From Struthidea cinerea (lineage: Eukaryota; Chordata; Aves; Passeriformes; Corcoracidae): a stretch of 64,000 nt of DNA. Under the pieces are notes generated by a model. The model was not told the DNA's origin. It did no database searches and saw nothing but the letters and a program-made list of their open reading frames with translations. The stretch spans positions 1 to 64,000 of the forward strand of contig VZTI01005210.1 in assembly GCA_013397865.1 (NCBI GenBank), in the 5' to 3' direction. The translations under genes were made by a program, and so were the position numbers. Below, piece by piece: positions 39,250 to 51,888 of this stretch. Numbering within the stretch: the stretch's first letter is position 1; each line of letters opens with the position of its first letter.

Positions 39250-39277
39250 ACAGCTCCAGCACATGTGCTGGAGCTGT
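39250..39277. repeat. 28-bp perfect palindrome
   Basis: The left arm ACAGCTCCAGCACA is followed directly by its reverse complement, with no loop or mismatch. The centre is ACATGT, and each arm carries an AGCTCCAGCAC word. A partial echo, AGCTCCAGGTGCTG, lies about 25 bases to the right (from 39301). Confidence 0.95.
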
Positions 39278-42200
39278 TCTTGCTGAAAAAGGGCACAGTA
39301 GCTCCAGGTGCTGAGATACAACAGCGGTGTCTGCATCTGACACAAGCAGCAGTATTAATATGAAGAGGAACTGCAGGTATTTTCTTCCAGGAATGGTCAA
39401 ACTCTTTCTATCTAAATCCATGCAAAATGGCTAAGAAGTCTGTTTTTTAAAAAATCAGAGTGAGTTTAGCCACTGACACTTTTCAAAACTGAAGCTGTTT
39501 CATGTCATTTGCATCCTAGATTTGAATTCTGCAGGTTTTTTGCATACTGGGCCAACAAAGCTGAAGGGAAATCACTTTAAATAAACTTGCCAGAATCCAA
39601 GGAAACGCACCCTGGCCAGGGCTTTGAGGATTCTACTGCTGATGGGTTTGCTGCCAGAAAATTGGTGGGCAGAAACATTGCAGAGAAAAATATTCACACT
39701 CTGTCTGAAAGGGAGTTCAAAGAGTAAAATAGTCTGTCCCAAAATATTACTGCTGAAAAGTTTGACAATCAGTAGGTTTGCCCTAGAGAATCCTTTCTTT
39801 TTCAAGTCTGTCATAGCAATTCAGTACTACGTACAGCTTATCTTCAAGGTAGACCTGAAATAAATTTCTTGGTGAAGCATAGGCCTGGCAATCCAAATCA
39901 TTCAGCATTAATTACTTAGATTGGAAAATAATACTACTTAGGAACTTACTTGTGGTTATTGATGTCTCTGTATCACATATTAAAACCAGAGAATCCTCCA
40001 GCAGAGAGATGTAACAACTGACACTCCAAAATGCAGGTGCAGTCTACTCTCTACATGAGGGGGAAATACAAACAAGCATATGAATGGCATTATGACAGCA
40101 GGGCTTGCTGTAAGAGAGGTAATACTATGCAGACTTGTTGTAATGGCATCTCCACGACAGGGAAAAAACAGGCCAGGTATGAATCATGGTTCTTGAGAGT
40201 AACATCAGCTCTGCTTCTGCACTTAGCTGGTGTGTCTCCCATCATGAGCATTTCCACTTAGGAAGAGTGAGATCAAGCTGTAACCTTGTTTTGTTTTTAA
40301 GACGTACTTGGGATGACCACAGGGGTGAGCAAACTAGAAGTGTGGTGCAAGACCACTCCATTGGGTAACAGGCTCTTGCTCACTGAGAATAAGCTGGAAA
40401 GCAAGAAGCAATGCTGAGGGAGAAAGCACAGGACATGGTCTGCACCATTCTCAAAGAGGAATCTCAGTAACTGCTGTTTCTGAAGAGAAAGTCCTGGGTT
40501 GATCATTGAACTGCGTCTGTAACTTGAACCAAGCCCTTTCATTATTTATTAATTTTACACTTCTGTTTCAGTATGTTGGGAACCCGTCTTCCATCCCATA
40601 TTTTACAACTGCTACTTGAAATCTCCCTCCGTTCCCTTTTCCCCAGTGATAAACAACAGTTTGTCTTTAGATCCAGGATAATGGTATTATATAATAGAGC
40701 TACACAAGGAAAAAAATAGCTTCCACTCATTTTTCAGGCATCCCTCCTGTGATGTCTGTATGAACAACAGATTGAAAACAGGCTCTGAATTCAGGCAATT
40801 CTCTCTAAGTACCACGTGTAGGTGAAATTATAACAACTTAATTGATTTACTATGACAGCTAAGGGACTGGAAAAGAATAATACCATTTTGTGGCCCTGCT
40901 GTCTGTAAATGTATGTAATATAGAATCTGAGAACACTGATTTTGCTTTATTCAGAAGCATTGACCAGAGTAGCCTCAGACAATATGCTCACAATAGAAAC
41001 TTCCTTTATTAGGATGACACATTTGTGCAAAGTGCATTTGGAAAAAAAACTTGCCTGATACTTTTCACAAAATCAATTCACTCTAGTTTTACAACTATTT
41101 ACAATGATACTTTTAATAAATGAAAGACATCCTCTGAGATTATGTTTCACCATAAATAATTGTCCAGAATTTTTCCTGCCTTCCATGACCTTGGCAATGA
41201 ATACAATGACAGAGAGAATTCCTCCATGACAGTTTTATATCTTAGGATTCATAAGGCAGGTTTTTGTAGTTAAATCACCTGAAAAGCAATGGATTGCACA
41301 GACTATAAATCCAAACTATTTGTCAAAAGTTAGAACAAGGAGTTTAGTTTATTTCTGCATTGGCTAGCAATGAAAACACCTTGATCTGGGGAAGGAAAGC
41401 GTGAGAAGATCTTAATTTTCTCTGATTTTTTTTTCCTCTAATTTGGTAATTAAGATCTCTACTATCATCTCAGCAAAATGGATGACCCTTGCACCTAAAG
41501 CTAACTCCTGTTTGAAGGGAAAGCAATGCTCCTGACAACTGTGAGAAGACCGTCAGCTGGCTCTAGATGGATCTAGATGCAAACTTTCCTCTCCCTTTTT
41601 TTCTTTTTTTCTGAATATTAAGCTACATTTTTCTTACAATAAGTCTTTATGAAGTAATTATGGACCAAAAACTAATTCTGATTTTGACTGATTTACTCAA
41701 CAGGTCTAATTTCTATAACAGGAAAAATGAATATTCCTACTGGGCTGTAACAACAAATGAATCAATTTAGAAAAGATGCATCATTCTTCTAAATGGATCA
41801 GTAAGAGCAATTTACTTGATCTCACATTTATATTTCCAGATTCCAAAACCTAAGTAGCAGGAACATTTCAGCATCAAGAGACTTGTAACTCAGTAGCAGT
41901 TCCAATCGTTATTTTCCAGGTATTTGCAAAGTTAATTTTCAACAATGCCATGACATATATATATTATAGATACTAAATACATATATTCTTAGGGGAGTTT
42001 TGTCACCAAGTCTGTGGGAAATGATGCTGGATATCACCATGGCTAAGCAAAAAATACTCAGCTAAAACTTGGGAACTCAGACTTGACCCTTGGCTAAACC
42101 AATCATTTTTTACATCTCATAGGCTCTGCTAGGCTCTTGAATCAATTAGTATCATCTATTAATGCTTATATAAAACACCGGAAAGAATTGGCGTTTTTAA

Positions 42201-42679
42201 GCATATTTGTGATATATGAATCACTGAAGACTTAAGTGTCAATTTTGCATTGATATGAAATCCTGTTCCATCTTATTGAAATCAACTGGGATTACACAGC
42301 TGTAAATTCTTACAGAATTTTTGCTGCTGAGTACATCATATCTAATTATCCTGCCTTATCCTAATTATTTTTAATCTGTCCTCTTTGGAGCAGCAGTTAA
42401 GAATCCACTACAAGTGGATTCCAAAGGCGTTAAGGAAGAATTCACTGGAAAGCAAGAAGCAATGATACTTACATGGCTTAAGGCCCAGTTACAGTTTTTG
42501 TTCAAGAATTTACACTTCATTACTAGTAATGTTCAGTAACAATGTTCTACCCCACACTTTTAAAAATTCCAGTAAGTAAAACTGTTTCCTTGGACTAGGC
42601 CCATCCTGATTGGGACAGGTCTGCACACCAGAAATAAAGCCATCATAAAGCAGGAAGGAAAGGGGGCTTAGCAGTCAGG
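39278..42679. other. AT-rich intergenic DNA with a dispersed 20-bp repeat
   Basis: CTGGAAAGCAAGAAGCAATG occurs exactly at 40394-40413 and 42445-42464, in the same orientation. A hairpin with a 9-bp stem (GAATCCACT) and 3-base loop lies at 42401-42421, just before the second copy. No gene was seen. Confidence 0.6.
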
Positions 42680-43050
42680 CTTGCCTGTGGAAGAGAGGAA
42701 GGGAGAGCGTGTAGCTAGGTACAGATATCCACATTGGCCCTGGCTGGGAGGGCACCCGGGCCCCTCTGGGGGCAGGAGGAATGTTTGGTTTCCTCCTTCC
42801 TCTGCCTGTCAGATCGCCAGTGGTTGCACTGGGTGCTCCCTCTGTGGCAGTGAGTGCCACTGGCTGAGGTCAGGTCGTTGCTGCAGAGCATCCTGCGATT
42901 GCTCAACCTGTGCATGTCACTGGCTCCTTCCCTTCCTGTTCTGCCTCCTTTTCACCAGTAGCTGCTTGCCTGGCACCTGGGGAGGAAGCACTCAGGCTAC
43001 AGGAGAGAAGAGTTTCCAGCAGGTACAAAACCAGAGCCTGCAGACATGGT
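42680..43050. other. GC-rich block, unrecognised
   Basis: By eye this is clearly richer in G and C than the flanks, with few CpG (about five), so it is not a CpG island. A 123-codon Cys/Trp-rich plus frame (42681-43052) and three minus frames overlap it. A donor-like CAG/GTACAA lies at 43019-43027. It could be an old repeat, a decayed retroposed sequence or a non-coding exon; I cannot decide. Confidence 0.35.
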
Positions 43051-43821
43051 GAATGGTAGCAAAAAGCAATGTACTTATTTCTTCTCTCTTCCTGGGGAAA
43101 AGTAATGGGAAGAGCATGAAGCCTGGCTGCTTGAAGAGCTGGCTGGTATAGTGGAGGTGCCAGAAATAGGTGTTTGCTGACTATTATAGAAAGATTTACG
43201 CACCTTTTATCCCCCAAAAGCATTGAATTTCAGTGTTAGGAGGCTTATTCACTTTTCCCTCTAAAGCATTAAATGATCCATTATTAAAGGAAAAGTATAT
43301 GGGGCACAAGTCCAGTTCACCTAAAAAACTGCTGCAAGGGAATAATCAACAACAGGCACCAGCTCAAGCCAAAGGAACAGAGGCAGCAAAATCAGCCAGC
43401 AGGAAGAGAGACAACAATCCAGTAGACTTCTTATGGAGAGAGGTACAGAAAGAAGACTGAAACATGCCTGCAGACAAGGATGTTATGGTTGTTGAAAATA
43501 AGATTAATTTCATCTCCCACTGCTGTAGTCGACAAAGAGAAAAGGAAGAAAAAAGAATATAAGCAGTAGTTCACACCCCAAGTAGGAATATCCAGACTTG
43601 CTATGAAACAGAGACTTTATGTAGCACAAGTTTAAGGCCCGTTTTTGTACTGCAAATGGCATGTATTGGGTTGCTTTGCTTGCAAGATGAGATTAGTGCC
43701 CTCTTTGACTGTAGCAGAGTTGTGGGGGCAGCTGGAACATGCTGTAATGCCATGCATAAGCTGTCCCCTCAACCTGTAGCCACTTTGCTGGGTGTTGGTG
43801 ATGTGATACAGGCACAAGGAA
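43051..43821. other. Intergenic DNA, no gene recognised
   Basis: Nothing recognised. A long plus frame starting at 43656 owes its length mainly to reading antisense through the CR1 copy that follows. Confidence 0.5.
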
Positions 43822-44078
43822 AAGTCTCCCTGGAGCCTTCTCTTCTTCAGGCTGAACAACCCCAACTCTCTCAGCCTGTCTTCACAGGAGAGGTGCTCCA
43901 GCCCTCAGACTGTCTTCCTGTCCCTCCTCTGAAATGGCTCCAGCACAGACACATCATTTGTGTGCTGGGGACCCCAGAGCTGGATGCAGTACTCCAGGTA
44001 GGGTCTCATGAAAGCAGAGTAAAGGGAGAGACTCACTTCCCTCACCCTGCTGGTCATTCTTCTTTCGGATGCAGCAAG
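43822..44078 (-). mobile_element. CR1 LINE fragment, internal ORF2/3' part
   Basis: Inverted CR1 on the plus strand. The minus strand encodes SLYSAFMRPYLEYCIQLWGP and then VLEPFQRRDRK, the region after the RT active site in CR1 ORF2, and goes on towards the SLKKRRLQGDFSL region. Both the 3' tail and the 5' part are missing, so it was truncated at both ends or has decayed. The antisense 143-codon plus frame (43656-44087) is not a gene. Confidence 0.92.
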
Positions 44079-47000
44079 CAATGCTGAAGAATAGAAAAAC
44101 GTAGCAAAAAAAAAATAGCAATCGAAAGCAAAAAGAAAATACAAAGGACACACCATTTCTGAAGAATGATAGCCCTGAAAAGTTCTCAGGTCTCCAAGGA
44201 AACCTCAGGTCACATTATGCCAAAATAATGCCCAAAAAAATTGCTAATTTAACAGGGCTCTGCAATGGAAAGGGGAAGAGTGCTTGGGAGCAGCCACTGT
44301 CACCAAATTTTGGAAATCTAAGGAAAAGAAGATTATAAGGATATAAGTAAAGTATATAGTAAAGAGTGATCTTCCCCTTATGACAACCCTATGCCTTCTG
44401 ACTGTAAACCATTTAGGAGCTTTCTGTGCCAAATCTGCATTCAGATAACATGTTCCTTGCCATGTGAATGTGTCTGATCCTTTTTTAATCCAGTTCCACA
44501 TTTTCAGTGGTTATGCTCTTTGGAGTGACATGATTTCATCAGTTTACCTTATGATGTTGGCATGTAATGCAATCACAAGCAATTAGAAAGCATCAGGAAC
44601 TGATTTCAGTGACAGCTCAAGATACTGAAACTACAGGGTGGTGATGTGAGGCTGTTGTACCATGTTGTCTGTTGTTGGAGATGACGGCAGCCAGCAATTG
44701 ACTCATTCAAGATGAATGAAAGTCCATAATCAAAATCAGCATCAAGTTTTCCTCAGGAAGTTTTTGGTTTGGTTTTGTTGTGATTGTTCTGTTTTGCTTT
44801 TCTTTTTCTGTAAGCAACAGCAAATGAGCCCTGTATAGAAAATCACTCCATGTATCAGATGATATGAGCAGGAGATATTTTTCAGAGTAGGACAACAGTG
44901 GTTCGACACAGTCTACACAGTAGACTTCATCCCCAAACCACAGTATGTTCGTATTTGCAAGAGCAAGCTCCAGCCAGTTGAGTGAAGCACTGCCAAAGGT
45001 GGGGTATCATATGGCAGAAAATTGCTTCAGAATCTTTTGCAAGAAACAAATGATGGAGAAGGCCTCCTGCTAACAGAGTGAACAATGTATTTCAGGATGA
45101 GTTTTTGTTTAAAGGAAACCAAGCCTTGATTCTGGTTAATCAAAGGAGTATACCTACAGAACAGACTACTCTTAAAGACGGGTTTAGAAGGGTATTTAGC
45201 TGTTCAGTAATACAAACAGGCATCTAGTGTATTGTGCAGCAGAGCTTAAGCACTTAAAGACCACTGGCTTTAAGTATTTCTGGGAGGAATCTGGTCCAAA
45301 AGGATATTCACATCACTCTACAGGCAAACAGAAATCCTCTGCAGCAAATACCAGTAAGTTGGCTGCTCAGGCATAGTAAATGTCTGGCTACAATACTAAA
45401 TGTATTACAAAGAGGAAGTAGAACTTCCATTGACCCCAGGTAACCCAAGAGGAAGACTTACTCCTATATACATAGTTATAACTGCAGTATGTACTGAATG
45501 TCTAACTTTCAAATTATGACTGTTCATGAGTAAAATTTTTTAAACTTTTGGCTTCTAGTGCAGTACCATTTTTAACCTTGGCTGTTACTTCGGGAAGAGC
45601 TTTCTGGATGGTGCCATCTGGCTGTCATCAGCTACTGCTCAGTCATATGCAGTCGTGAGAATATATCCTAGAACAGCAGAATATTCCATTCAATCTAGTT
45701 TTAGGTTCATGCTTCATAATACTGTAATATCTGACAATTTCTTCCTGCTTTCTCTGGTACGTTACAGTTATTTTGATGAACTGTTTGATTTAAAACTACG
45801 CTTGTAATTCTTTACCTGTAAATGATGTCTTTTTGCCCATGTTTTTTTCTTTTCATCTGCTACAAACAACAATACGATACATTTTATGTGACTGACTGCA
45901 TTTAGAGTTTTGGTTGTCATGAGTGGTACAGACTGAAAAGATACTGAATAATAGTGTACATAAATCCCTTTAATATGCCAACAGTCTGCTTCTAGCATTA
46001 TCCACGGATGAATATCAGTAGTTCATAAACCCCGAGTAGCTTTTTTCTCTGCTCAGAAGTGAATGTGCATCATGGTACAAAGATAACAATTTATGAAGAT
46101 TATGTGGTTTTGCCTGTATATTGCTTTTTGTCTAGATGAACCCCAGCTAATACAAATTTATCAGCACTATAATTTGTGAAAATCCTGCAGTCAGATTTGT
46201 TAGCCTGGTCTCCACGCAATGTACAGTATCCCATTAATTTAAATGGCATGGCTGTACATGCACTTTGCATATATACTTTCAGACTCATTACACAATATTA
46301 CAGTGTTTGTTTAAACTACATTTACCCATAGATTTGGTCTGAACCGAATCACATTTTTCACTGAGGGAGATTGCAAAAATACACAGGAGAGCTTAGCAGA
46401 GGGAATGAATTCATGAATTTTTACAGAAGTACCTAGGCCTGGACCACTATTTCAGCACACCCACATTTTTACTAAGTCTTGGACTTGGATCTACATTTGG
46501 CAGTTCAGGCTGATCAATAAAAGGAGAGCTTTTCCCTACATAAATGTTGCACCAACTGAACCACAATCAATGGTTTAATTTAGTGACAGTGGTGCAAATT
46601 CCTTTGTGCACATGGCTGAAAACCTCAAACCCTGAAAGGAACTGACTTAATTCTGATTAATTTGTGTTACATTAAAACCTAATCAAGAATACCCACATGG
46701 GATATTTGTAAGAATTTAATTCAGTTTTAAAACATATATCTGGATAAACAGATGCAAATTTGTGAACAAGTGGGCTTAATACTACAAAATTATACTGAAG
46801 TAATTCTTCAAGTCTTTCAGCCTGTTTTCAAGAACTGCAGTTTTATCCTTAAATTCACTGTAATTCTGATGAAATAGTTTTTGTTGCATGCTGATCAGCT
46901 CTTTGCATCAGACAGAGTAAGAGGAAGACGCATGAATAAGATTTATAACAATTTCGGATCTATTCGCCATTATGCTTTCAGTTTTTCATAAGTTTTAATA

Positions 47001-50000
47001 ATTAATATCCTGAGAATAGCAGATGGTCCCAATTCCTTTTAAAATACTGTAGTAAAAATATGTATTTTTTTTGTCTTCCAATACAACACCAAATGTAAGT
47101 GCTTCTGGCTCCAGCGCTCTCCTGCTTTCTGACTTACATTCTCTGGTTTATTGCTATGCCTCTGTTTTAGCTGAGAGACAAGTTGAAAGCAATTGTCACT
47201 CCAGACAGAAGCACAGATATGAAATTTCTGTTTAGTTTTAAACATGCAGACAAAAGGACTATTGAGTTCATTTGAATCCATATATATCCCATAGTTTGGA
47301 AGTCTCACCAATTTAAATTCCAGTGAGGAAGACTTACCAGCATGTTATTTCTTGCCAGTATCAGCTACTCTAATTTTTCTCTCCATGTAACCATCCTTGT
47401 TCCCAAATCAGAATATCACCCATGAACAAGTATTCAGGGTCATACAGTTGCCTACAACTGTAGTAGCCATAGAGTATATGTATATTTTATAAAACTCCAC
47501 AGCAGTAGCATTCTGTAAATACAACGCACCACAGACACTTCTCAAAACCTTCTGACAAACGTAAGACTTCGGGTAATCCACAGCTACAGTGTACTGCAGG
47601 AAAAAAAATCAACATATTCATCACTGCGCTATGATCCTGCAATAGCAGAGTAGCTCCTAAACAAAACTTCTAGAGTGTCTTGGAACGCAGGGAATGGCCC
47701 TCACAAAAGAAAATGGCAAGAAACCCAAGTTAATGGTCCCTGCCGATCTCTCCTAAATGGAAGGTTCTTCTTTCACTCTAAGTCTGTCTGGTTTATTGCT
47801 GAGTACATGAGAACAACACACGACTTTCTGATCTCTACAGGCAACCAGGGGAAGCCAAAAGGTGAAATTTTTACTGTTTAGGGATTGAGTAGACAAACTG
47901 AGACAGTCTCTCTCAAATCAGTGATTTTTGGAGATACAAATACGTTGGGTACTCACACCCAGAAATTTACTCTTCCCATCATATAGTCTTTATAAACTGA
48001 TGTTTATAAAGTTCAGTTTTTAAAACATCATTGGCTTCTCACCCTCACTGCTATTGCTTGCAAGGTCACTTCATGTTATGCCCTAGACACATGTTAGGAC
48101 TTTTTTCCTCATTTTTGACCTGAAGTTCTTTGATTTTATGACAATGTTATTATTCAGCTTTTCTCCTTTCTTATTATGTTCTACTATCTTTTAACAGTGT
48201 TTTGGTCCTCCTTCCTCTGCAAATATTCTGTTTTAATCTCCTCTTGAACACATGAAAACTTGCATGCAATACTGCAAAAATGGTCTTCTTGGTGCTTCAT
48301 ACAATGCAACTCCTGCATTTCTAGCTCTACTATAAATACATGAGTCAATGTGTCCTAATACTGCTTTTCAAAGGTGCTTCAAAATTGTTGTCAACAGCCA
48401 CCCTCCAATAACCAATACACCGAGACCTTTTTCTTCCACTTTATTCCCTGTGATGGATGGTATTTTTCAGCAGTGTGTGCTGCTCTGCTTTATTCCTTTA
48501 AGAAAAAAAGAACTGAGTCACACAGGTCTTGGGGAGAGGAGGAGACTGTTCTTAGCTTCAAGCAAATACCTGGAGGAGAGACACTTCCATGAAGGTAGGG
48601 TGTGGTGGGCAGAAGAAAAGGCAAAATAAGTCCTGCAGAGCAGCAGAGGGGTGGAGAGACTGCTTTCTAAGGAGCAGGGAGCAGAGCCAAAGCTGGAGCT
48701 CTATTCCTTTCTCTTATGATCCAAGAGAGGACCACACAGAGGTCTGGCAACCCAGAAAGCTGCTCAGTGGACTGAAATCACAACTAGAAGAAAGAATCCA
48801 GACAACAAAGTTTCTGTGGGCAGGAGGCAAGTTGTTTGTAAATTCTTTCTTACTTATGTGCCAGCTCACCTAGCCACTGAACTGTCTTCGTGTAAAACAC
48901 AAACTGTTCTAGTGTACATGCAAGTTAAACCTGGTCTTTTGAGAATGAAAGTCTCTTTTTTTTCTACTTTGGAGAGTTCATTATAAGAAGGATGTTCAGG
49001 CATACCCACTGCAAAGTTCCGGCTGGGTTAAAAGCCCATGTGTGCATGACTTCGTGCTGCTCAACTCCTACCATTTCTGCCTCTTGTCCTTAAGCCAAAA
49101 ATTATTAAGGAGTGTAGAACAAATCTCAAGACTGTTCTGTGAGGAAGTGTCAACAGATTGCCATCTTTGTCTTGAGAACTTCTCTTTTCATACATTGAAG
49201 TCTCATGCTAGTCAGCACCTTATCGACCTAATCAGCTCTTGCGGCGATCCTCATAATTTCCACTTCAGTAATAGTTTGCCTTGGCACTACAAGTGCTGCT
49301 CTAACGTGAAAATTCAGGCTATCACATTGTCCCTGTGTAAAAGGTCAATTATCTTACCCCCAAAAATTACAGTCTGACACCATCTTTATTTGATAAAGCC
49401 AGGATTATCCCACTTTGCATTTGCCTTCAAGGCTTTAATTATATTTTCTTTTAAATATTTTCTAACACTTTATACAATGTTGCATTCAAACTAAAAGACT
49501 CAGAGTTATTCATGTGATTCCTCTTTTCCCATTTTAGTAGAATGTAAAAATGAAGGGAGATAGAGTATATTGACATGAATACATTTATTCTGTCGATAAG
49601 GCCTGATTTTGTATTCGGTTGAGAAGAGTCATCTTTTATCAAATTTTTGGCTTCTTTTGTAGGGATAATACACTGTGATCCAGGCTTCCAAGGTTGCCAA
49701 ATCTTCACCTTTGCAAGAGCTGCCCACCTCTATGCCAGGTTCATAACAAATATAAAAGATTTCACAAAGAACTTCATTTCAGCAAAGCCTCATTTTTCAA
49801 CAGAACACTGTGTCAAAAATATTAATCAGACCCTGCTATAGATTTCTTTTACTATATAGTCTTTTCCATCATCTCTGTGGTCTTTATGACAAGCTTAACT
49901 GGCTGAATTTATGTTGTTTGGGTTCTCATACTGTGACCATAACCTTGCTGTCTAAACTATTGCTTAATCTTTTTAAGTTTTGGGTAAACATAGGTTAATG

Positions 50001-51873
50001 TCACTGGTGCATTATGTAAGATGCTTTTATGGGGTAGTATTTCATTAGGAGACAAATATTTAAGAATCTTTCTATGTATGAATTATCTTCATTTCAGTAA
50101 TGTTCACAGTGATTGATGAGTAATTTAAGATGTATTGTCATTATTTTATAAACATGTTTTCAAAGCACTTTTCAATAAGCAATAAGCTCAAGTTCAAATA
50201 GAATTAATGGTGAGGGCAGAAAAGTGGCTAGAGATCTCTCACCTTTTATTTCAATGAATATTTGGTGATGTATTTATCACGCTATTCAAAATGTTTATCA
50301 CATTGTGAGTAGATCTGTCTACAAACAACAGAACTTCACAGATTTTAAACACAGGAGGGAATACTGTAAAACACAATATTACACTACGGATTCCCTGTGC
50401 CACAAAAGGCTATAAGTCTCATAATTAATTCTTACTTCAAATCCAAGAGCATACTTGCTTTGAAAATTTCCAGTGACACGTCTCTTACAATTCTTGCTTA
50501 GATGTTCTGGTACTGATTTTTCATATCCCAAGACATTTTCATTTTATTTCTAGCTGTGACTTTCAACATCAGATCATCTTACATTTTACTAATCAGGTAT
50601 AAGAGCTGCCTTCTAGTGTATGTTTTTCACAGACAGCAATCAAATCTTTCATGTACCTCTGCATCAGTAAGCTTTTTCTCCTTCTCTCACTGTAAGTCAT
50701 GCTTCTCTTTCTTTAATCATCTGCATCTCTTCCAAAGTGACTATTTAACATTTTTCTCAAGAGCATATTTTGGATAGAAAGCATTTTGTTAGACAGTGCA
50801 GCAATGATTACACCAGTGCTAACTCCATTAGCCACTGCATCATACTACCGAGATTTTTTCAGTTTAGTATTACTTCCAACACGTAAAGTTTTCAGTCATT
50901 ACTTTCCATACTATGGTCCCACCTTCTGTAAGGGTGGCCTATATCCTTTAAGATGTCTGCGCTGAAACACATTTTGTTTGCTTGAAGCTGGTTACCAAAT
51001 AATTCATGTCACTCTCTTGATGTTCTCTCTTTATTATAATTCAGCACTCCCCCACAACTTCTGAAATGTGCAGATTTTATCAGTAACCACTTGATGATTT
51101 GCCTTTTATAGTAAATATTTTTAAATCAGTTTATAGCCTATCATATCGACTCTTTCTTAGGTTACATCTGCAGTTGTTGAGCAATAAAAGTCCATACAAT
51201 GAATCACCAAGACTGATCGAGAGAGCAGCCTGTATCAAAATGTGTTTTAAGTGAATTTGTGCTTTGTGTAACAAAATTTGGCTGTGACCAAATCCTTTAG
51301 TGCACTGCTTCTGCTCAGTGATTCAAGGCTGCATTTTTAAATTTGAGATGAATATTATGCTTTTAAAATGTATCCTTATTTTCAGAGAAAGCAATCACTG
51401 CACTAAAAAAAGGTGAGGTCATTTCGAGATTGTGAACATTTCTGAACATAGCAATAACTGTCCAAATAATCTTACTTTCCAGTAATAAAAAACAGTGACT
51501 CAAAGGACCAAAATCCAGTGTTTTTGAAAATATTTTAGCAGATAACATCTCTGTTTGTATGTTTCAGAGGTGCAGAGAGCCTGGAATGGGTGTGGTGGAG
51601 CTGAGAGCACCAGCCACAGGAACCAGTAGAACCAGTTCTTCTCTGTATAGCCTGGGAAATCCTGCCTTCAAAGACATGAGTTGACTGCTTTTACTAAAAT
51701 ATCCAGCTCACATTCAGGTAAAAATCAGACATAAATCACTGTCTGCTGGGGCCTACCTGAATGCAGGCCATTTTCATAAGAGCACACCTATTCCTACCAT
51801 ATGACAACAGAATTTGACTAGAATGTTTTGGATATTTCTTTAAGTGTGAAGCCAAAGTGGGCCATGACAAACC
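44079..51873. other. AT-rich intergenic DNA, no gene recognised
   Basis: Stop-dense single-copy sequence. Chance frames reach 111 codons (49042-49377, plus). A 150-bp interval at 51568-51717 is bounded by TATGTTTCAG and CAG/GTAAAA, but its only open frame stops inside it. No repeat family was seen. Confidence 0.55.
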
Positions 51874-51888
51874 TTTTTTTTTTTTTTT
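51874..51888. repeat. Poly(T) run, 15 T
   Basis: A homopolymer run followed by CTTCTTTTT. It could be the tail of an old minus-strand retroposed sequence, but no body or target duplication was recognised. Confidence 0.9.

Noticed and set aside
43656..44087. 143-codon plus frame
   Set aside because: It reads antisense through a CR1 fragment whose sense strand shows clear RT words.
51568..51717. 150-bp interval with acceptor- and donor-like ends
   Set aside because: All three forward frames contain a stop. Without transcript evidence it is only a splice-site coincidence.
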